NCBI GenBank assembly: GCA_016793415.1
Contig: JAEUMC010000878.1
Coordinates: 1-9,585, forward strand
DNA from: Devosia sp.
GTDB taxonomy: Bacteria > Pseudomonadota > Alphaproteobacteria > Rhizobiales > Devosiaceae
Direction: 5' to 3'
DNA: 9,585 nt
A program made the position numbers and the translations under genes. Positions 6,760 through 9,585 of the stretch are shown here, one piece after another. Below the pieces are notes generated by a model that worked only from the letters and a program-made list of their open reading frames with translations, was not told the DNA's origin and did no database searches. Position 1 is the first letter of the stretch. Each line of letters opens with the position of its first letter.

Positions 6760-7779
6760 TTAATAATGATCTTCGTAGCGCTTGGCCAGATCGTCGATGT
6801 TCTCAGGCGGCCAGTTCGGCACGTCCATCCCGAGGTGCAGGCCCATCTGAGCCAGCACTTCCTTGATCTCGTTGAGCGACTTGCGGCCGAAGTTCGGCGT
6901 ACGCAGCATCTCGGCTTCGGTCTTCTGGATCAGATCGCCGATGTAGACGATGTTGTCGTTCTTCAGGCAGTTCGCCGAACGGACCGAGAGCTCGAGCTCG
7001 TCGACCTTCTTGAGCAGCGCCGGGTTGAAAGCCAGCTCCGGAACGGTGTCCGCGGCCTTCTCCTTGGTGGGCTCTTCGAAGTTGACGAACACCGACAGCT
7101 GGTCCTGCAGGATCCGCGCGGCGTAGGCCACGGCGTCTTCCGGCGAGATGGCGCCATTGGTTTCGACGGTCAGGGTCAGCTTGTCCTTGTCGAGGCTCTC
7201 GCCGGCGCGCGTTGCATCAACCTTGTAGGAGACGCGGCGGACCGGGGAGAACAGCGCATCGACCGGGATGTAGCCGATCGGGGCGTCGTCGGGACGGTTC
7301 TTGTCGGCCGGGACGTAGCCCTTGCCGGTGTTGACCGTGAACTCGATGTTGATCTCGGCGCCGTCGTCGAGGTGGCAGATCACCAGCTCGGGGTTCAGCA
7401 CTTCGATATCGCCGGAGACCTTGATGTCGCCGGCAACGACCGCACCCGGGCCCTGCTTGGTGAGGGTCAGACGCTTCGGACCTTCGCCACCCATCTTGAG
7501 GGCGATTTCCTTGACGTTGAGCACGAGGTCGGTAATGTCTTCACGCACGCCGGGAAGCGACGAGAATTCGTGCAGGATGCCGTCGATCTGGATCGCGGTA
7601 ACGGCCGCGCCCTGGAGCGACGAAAGCAGCACGCGACGCAGAGCGTTGCCGAGCGTCAGGCCGTAGCCGCGCTCAAGCGGCTCCGCAACGACCGAAGCCG
7701 TGCGCACGCTGTCGCTGCCCGAAACGATGTCCAGTTTGGTCGGCTTGATGAGTTCCTGCCAGTTCCGCTGGATGGTCAC
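6760..7779 (-). CDS. rpoA: RNA polymerase alpha subunit
   Basis: The alpha subunit dimerises to nucleate RNA polymerase assembly and contacts UP elements and activators. The 339-residue product has the N-terminal assembly domain with [28 protein letters not shown] sequence (33-54) and [15 protein letters not shown] (77-91). A flexible linker near 238-250 leads to the C-terminal domain from about 252. In that domain [10 protein letters not shown] (265-274) contains R267, equivalent to E. coli R265, which binds UP-element DNA, and [14 protein letters not shown] (294-307) follows. The start is GTG at 7779, preceded by AAAGGA 7 nt upstream; no ATG gives the expected N-terminus ([10 protein letters not shown]). 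It lies between rpsK and rplQ as in nearly all bacteria. A 103-nt gap with a strong hairpin separates it from rpsK. Confidence 0.99.
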   Translation of the reverse strand: MTIQRNWQELIKPTKLDIVSGSDSVRTASVVAEPLERGYGLTLGNALRRVLLSSLQGAAVTAIQIDGILHEFSSLPGVREDITDLVLNVKEIALKMGGEGPKRLTLTKQGPGAVVAGDIKVSGDIEVLNPELVICHLDDGAEINIEFTVNTGKGYVPADKNRPDDAPIGYIPVDALFSPVRRVSYKVDATRAGESLDKDKLTLTVETNGAISPEDAVAYAARILQDQLSVFVNFEEPTKEKAADTVPELAFNPALLKKVDELELSVRSANCLKNDNIVYIGDLIQKTEAEMLRTPNFGRKSLNEIKEVLAQMGLHLGMDVPNWPPENIDDLAKRYEDHY

Positions 7780-7786
7780 GGTGGTG

Positions 7787-7792
7787 TCCTTT
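7787..7792 (-). promoter_or_regulatory. Shine-Dalgarno that fixes the rpoA GTG start
   Basis: The minus strand reads AAAGGA followed by 7 nt and then GTG. The spacing and the match of the downstream residues to alphaproteobacterial RpoA N-termini support GTG rather than an ATG start. Confidence 0.8.
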
Positions 7793-7839
7793 CAAATGGG
7801 CGGTCCGCCTAACCGCCTGTCCGCTATGCAATGTACCTA

Positions 7840-7864
7840 TCCCGGCGCGAGGGGCGCGCCGGGA
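7840..7864 (-). other. Perfect 10-bp GC hairpin in the rpsK-rpoA gap
   Basis: TCCCGGCGCG and CGCGCCGGGA pair perfectly around a 5-nt loop, 18 nt after the rpsK stop and about 60 nt before the rpoA start. No T-tract follows on the minus strand, so it is not a standard intrinsic terminator. It could be an RNase processing or mRNA 3'-protection site, or an attenuator tuning rpoA/rplQ relative to the ribosomal proteins; this is inference. Confidence 0.6.
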
Positions 7865-7882
7865 GATCAACCGTAACGGAGG

Positions 7883-8275
7883 TTAGACGCGGCGACGCTT
7901 GCGCGGCCGGCAACCATTGTGCGGGATCGAGGTCACATCGCGAATGCTGGTGACATTGAAGCCAGCAGCCTGCAGCGCGCGAAGCGCCGATTCACGGCCC
8001 GAACCAGGACCGCGCACTTCGACCTCGAGGGTCTTCATGCCGTGTTCCTGGGCCTTCTTGGCCGCGTCTTCAGCCGCAACCTGGGCGGCATACGGGGTCG
8101 ACTTGCGCGACCCCTTGAAACCCATCACGCCCGAGGACGACCACGAGATGGTGTTGCCCTGCACGTCGGTGATGGTGACCATGGTGTTGTTGAACGACGC
8201 ATTCACGTGCGCAACGCCATTGGTGATATTCTTGCGCTCTTTACGACGAACGCGCGCGACTTCAGCTTTTGCCAA
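7883..8275 (-). CDS. rpsK: 30S ribosomal protein S11
   Basis: S11 lies on the platform of the small subunit near the mRNA exit. The 130-residue product is full length: [28 protein letters not shown] (10-37), the [28 protein letters not shown] core (52-79), [19 protein letters not shown] (87-105) and the invariant [15 protein letters not shown] end. The best start is TTG at 8275, with GAGGAAG 7 nt upstream giving M-A-K-A-E-V. I see no ATG giving a proper N-terminus. TTG is rare for a highly expressed ribosomal gene. It follows rpsM after an 82-nt gap and precedes rpoA. Confidence 0.98.
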   Translation of the reverse strand: MAKAEVARVRRKERKNITNGVAHVNASFNNTMVTITDVQGNTISWSSSGVMGFKGSRKSTPYAAQVAAEDAAKKAQEHGMKTLEVEVRGPGSGRESALRALQAAGFNVTSIRDVTSIPHNGCRPRKRRRV

Positions 8276-8279
8276 TTTG

Positions 8280-8286
8280 CTTCCTC
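8280..8286 (-). promoter_or_regulatory. Shine-Dalgarno that fixes the rpsK TTG start
   Basis: The minus strand reads GAGGAAG, then CAAA and TTG. This good ribosome binding site directly before TTG supports the unusual start codon, since the encoded Met-Ala-Lys N-terminus is the one expected for S11. Confidence 0.75.
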
Positions 8287-8332
8287 AGTTCGATATCGAC
8301 GCTGCCGTAGTTCCAGCAGCTACATCAGGATG

Positions 8333-8349
8333 GCGGAGAGGTGCTCCGC
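8333..8349 (-). other. Small hairpin just after rpsM
   Basis: GCGGAG and CTCCGC form a perfect 6-bp stem around a 5-nt loop, 8 nt after the rpsM stop. No T-tract follows, so termination is unlikely. It may be a minor intercistronic structure between rpsM and rpsK. Confidence 0.4.
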
Positions 8350-8357
8350 GACCCCAA

Positions 8358-8726
8358 TTACTTCTTCTTGCCGGCGATCGGCTTGGCCGGACCCTTGCGG
8401 GTGCGGGCATTGGTGTGGGTACGCTGACCACGGACCGGCAGGCCCTTGCGGTGACGCAGGCCACGGTAGTTACCGAGGTCCATGAGCCGCTTGATGTTCA
8501 TCGCCACGTTACGACGCAGATCGCCTTCCACGACGTAGTCGCGATCGATCGTTTCACGGATCTGGATCACTTCAGCGTCGGTCAGGTCGTTCACGCGACG
8601 CTCAGCCGGGATACCAACCTTCTCGGTGATTTCCTGGGCGAACTTCGCGCCGATCCCGTGGATGTACTGAAGCGCGATGACAACGCGCTTGTTGGTCGGA
8701 ATATTGACGCCAGCAATACGGGCCAC
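8358..8726 (-). CDS. rpsM: 30S ribosomal protein S13
   Basis: S13 sits in the head of the small subunit and contacts the 50S subunit and P-site tRNA. The 122-residue product shows [24 protein letters not shown] N-terminal sequence, [13 protein letters not shown] (21-33) and the C-terminal [23 protein letters not shown] block (85-103) with the [11 protein letters not shown] tail. The start is GTG at 8726, with AGGAGAG ending 5 nt upstream; the expected A-R-I-A-G-V N-terminus follows directly. It is the first gene after the candidate promoter in the adk-rpsM gap and heads the rpsM-rpsK-rpoA-rplQ group. Confidence 0.99.
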   Translation of the reverse strand: MARIAGVNIPTNKRVVIALQYIHGIGAKFAQEITEKVGIPAERRVNDLTDAEVIQIRETIDRDYVVEGDLRRNVAMNIKRLMDLGNYRGLRHRKGLPVRGQRTHTNARTRKGPAKPIAGKKK

Positions 8727-8731
8727 GTCCG

Positions 8732-8738
8732 CTCTCCT
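8732..8738 (-). promoter_or_regulatory. Shine-Dalgarno that fixes the rpsM GTG start
   Basis: The minus strand reads AGGAGAG, then CGGAC and GTG. The near-ideal SD and the conserved Ala-Arg-Ile-Ala-Gly start of S13 make GTG the initiator. Confidence 0.85.
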
Positions 8739-8816
8739 ATAGTCGGCAGCTCACGCTGCCCGTTTGATAACGACAAGGGACCGGAATCCCGCTCCCCACT
8801 CTTCGAGGAACCGAAT

Positions 8817-8841
8817 CCAGTCCGTTAATCCATGAGACTGG
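8817..8841 (-). repeat. Inverted repeat at the predicted 5' end of the rpsM leader
   Basis: CCAGTC (8817-8822) and GACTGG (8836-8841) are perfect inverted copies 13 nt apart. The repeat begins right at the predicted transcription start, so it would form a 5'-terminal stem-loop in the mRNA or act as a DNA operator. Further into the leader two similar 12-mers occur (8778-8789 and 8807-8818). Function is not known. Confidence 0.35.
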
Positions 8842-8846
8842 CGCGG

Positions 8847-8875
8847 TTCATAAGGGCAAGGTCCGGCAGAGTCAA
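8847..8875 (-). promoter_or_regulatory. Candidate sigma70-type promoter for rpsM-rpsK-rpoA-rplQ
   Basis: In the adk-rpsM gap the minus strand has TTGACT (8870-8875) as -35, exactly 17 nt spacing, and TATGAA (8847-8852) as -10. A start near 8840 would give a leader of roughly 113 nt before the rpsM GTG. The match is 5/6 and 4/6 to consensus with ideal spacing. It would let the alpha-operon genes be expressed in addition to read-through from secY-adk. Confidence 0.6.
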
Positions 8876-8901
8876 CTGCAGAGCCCCTGCCCCGAGGTAT
8901 A

Positions 8902-9471
8902 CTAGTTATGCACGGCCCGGCGGATGGCCGCCGTAACGTCGTCGACCGGCTGCATGCCGTCGACCGACTTCAACAGGCCCTTGCCGCGGTAGAACTCAAC
9001 CAGCGGCGCGGTCTGCTCGCGATAGACGTTGAGGCGGTTGCGAAGCACCTCCTCGTTGTCGTCGCCACGGGCAACGCCGGATTCCTTGGCCCGCTTGGCG
9101 ATCCGCCCGACGAGCACATCGGCGTCGGCGGTGATCTCGATCACCGCGTCAAGCTGCATGCCCTTTTCGGTCAGCATCGCGTCGAGCGCTTCGGCCTGCG
9201 GGATGGTCCGCGGGAAACCGTCGAGCACGAAGCCGGCCTTGCAGTCGTCCTGGTCGAGCCGCTCGGACACGATGCCGTTGACGATCTCGTCGGAGACCAG
9301 GTCGCCGCGGTCCATGATCTCCTTGGCAGCCAGTCCCATCGGGGTCTTGGCGGCGATGGCGGAGCGCAGGATGTCGCCGGTCGAAAGCTGCGGGATCCCG
9401 TAGCTGTCGATCAGCACTTTTGCCTGCGTGCCCTTACCGGCGCCCGGAGGTCCCAGAAGGATCAACCTCAT
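8902..9471 (-). CDS. adk: Adenylate kinase, short-lid form
   Basis: The enzyme interconverts ATP + AMP and 2 ADP in the cytoplasm. The 189-residue product has the P-loop GPPGAGKGT (7-15), the AMP-binding STGDILR (30-36), GFVLDGFPRT (80-89) containing the conserved Arg88, and RIAKRAKESG around the lid hinge (123-132). The lid (about 125-140) is a short loop without the cysteine or zinc-ribbon insertion of the long (roughly 215-residue) form. The short form is typical of many alphaproteobacteria. The ATG overlaps the secY TGA (ATGA), giving translational coupling, the standard secY-adk arrangement. The TAG stop is followed by the 175-nt gap before rpsM. No clear terminator follows adk, so read-through is likely. 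Confidence 0.98.
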   Translation of the reverse strand: MRLILLGPPGAGKGTQAKVLIDSYGIPQLSTGDILRSAIAAKTPMGLAAKEIMDRGDLVSDEIVNGIVSERLDQDDCKAGFVLDGFPRTIPQAEALDAMLTEKGMQLDAVIEITADADVLVGRIAKRAKESGVARGDDNEEVLRNRLNVYREQTAPLVEFYRGKGLLKSVDGMQPVDDVTAAIRRAVHN

Positions 9472-9585
9472 TTACGCTTGCCCCCAAGGCGCGACCGCTT
9501 CACCAGGCCTTCGTACTGCTGGGCGATCAGGTGGCTCTGCACCTGGGTCACCGTATCCAGCGTCACCGTCACGATAATCAGCAGC
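9468..9585 (-). CDS. secY: Protein translocase subunit SecY (3' end only)
   Basis: Only the last 38 codons lie in the window; the 5' part is beyond the right edge. The frame reads LLIIVTVTLDTVTQVQSHL, then IAQQYEGLVKRSRLGGKRK and stop. This is the end of the tenth transmembrane helix and the basic cytoplasmic tail of SecY, the channel subunit of the SecYEG translocon; the D-T-V-x-Q-x-Q-S-H-L and QYEGL pattern is typical of alphaproteobacterial SecY. Its TGA overlaps the adk ATG by 4 nt. Position directly upstream of adk supports the call. Confidence 0.93.
   Translation of the reverse strand, partial: LLIIVTVTLDTVTQVQSHLIAQQYEGLVKRSRLGGKRK

Noticed and set aside
6748..7812. 354-codon + strand open frame opposite rpoA
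   Set aside because: It is the antisense shadow of rpoA; composition follows the complementary codons and no family is recognisable.
8827..8853. Tiny minus-strand ORF (MNRASLMD) in the adk-rpsM gap as a leader peptide
   Set aside because: Its ATG lies inside the predicted -10 box, it has no SD and only 8 codons; it would not be in the transcript from that promoter.

Overview
The window comes from a GC-rich alphaproteobacterium. The right half is the end of the classical ribosomal-protein/alpha operon in alphaproteobacterial order (secY-adk-rpsM-rpsK-rpoA-rplQ), with the short-lid adenylate kinase common in Hyphomicrobiales (Rhizobiales). RpoA and S11 look rhizobial, and a Devosia-like genus is my best guess from memory, unverified. 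Only one gene reads on the + strand.

Right half (about 6215-9585, minus strand): the 3' end of secY overlaps adk by ATGA. A 175-nt gap follows, holding a good sigma70-type promoter candidate (TTGACT-17 nt-TATGAA). Then come rpsM, rpsK, rpoA and rplQ, and a clean intrinsic terminator just after rplQ. Three of these core genes appear to use non-ATG starts (rpsM GTG, rpsK TTG, rpoA GTG), each behind a good Shine-Dalgarno sequence.

Middle (2827-6153): a minus-strand pair encodes an extended-SDR reductase and a quinone-dependent D-lactate dehydrogenase (dld). They are separated by one base, and dld starts with GTG. This looks like a small metabolic operon for aldehyde/2-hydroxyacid handling and feeding of electrons into the respiratory chain. 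The Dld protein ends in an unusual histidine-rich tail. Facing dld, with its stop codon overlapping the dld stop, is a + strand gene for a small P-loop nucleotide kinase-like protein of unknown role.

Left part (1-2692, minus strand): a membrane histidine kinase with a roughly 200-residue extracytoplasmic sensor region overlaps a FixJ/NarL-type response regulator by 4 nt. They are followed 107 nt later by a secreted GlcG/HbpS-family protein that runs off the window. The kinase + LuxR-type regulator + exported HbpS-like protein layout recalls the HbpS-SenS-SenR haem/redox sensing system of Streptomyces. It is the most interesting candidate system here, but the functional link is inference.

No tRNA, rRNA, CRISPR array, insertion sequence or prophage gene was seen. 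No gene-free stretch exceeds about 175 nt. The gaps are: 442-548 (no convincing signal beyond the SD of the GlcG-like gene), 2693-2826 (divergent promoter region), 6154-6267 (terminator plus a small inverted repeat), 6697-6759 (short gap before rplQ, with its SD), 7780-7882 (strong hairpin), 8276-8357 (small hairpin) and 8727-8901 (promoter and leader).
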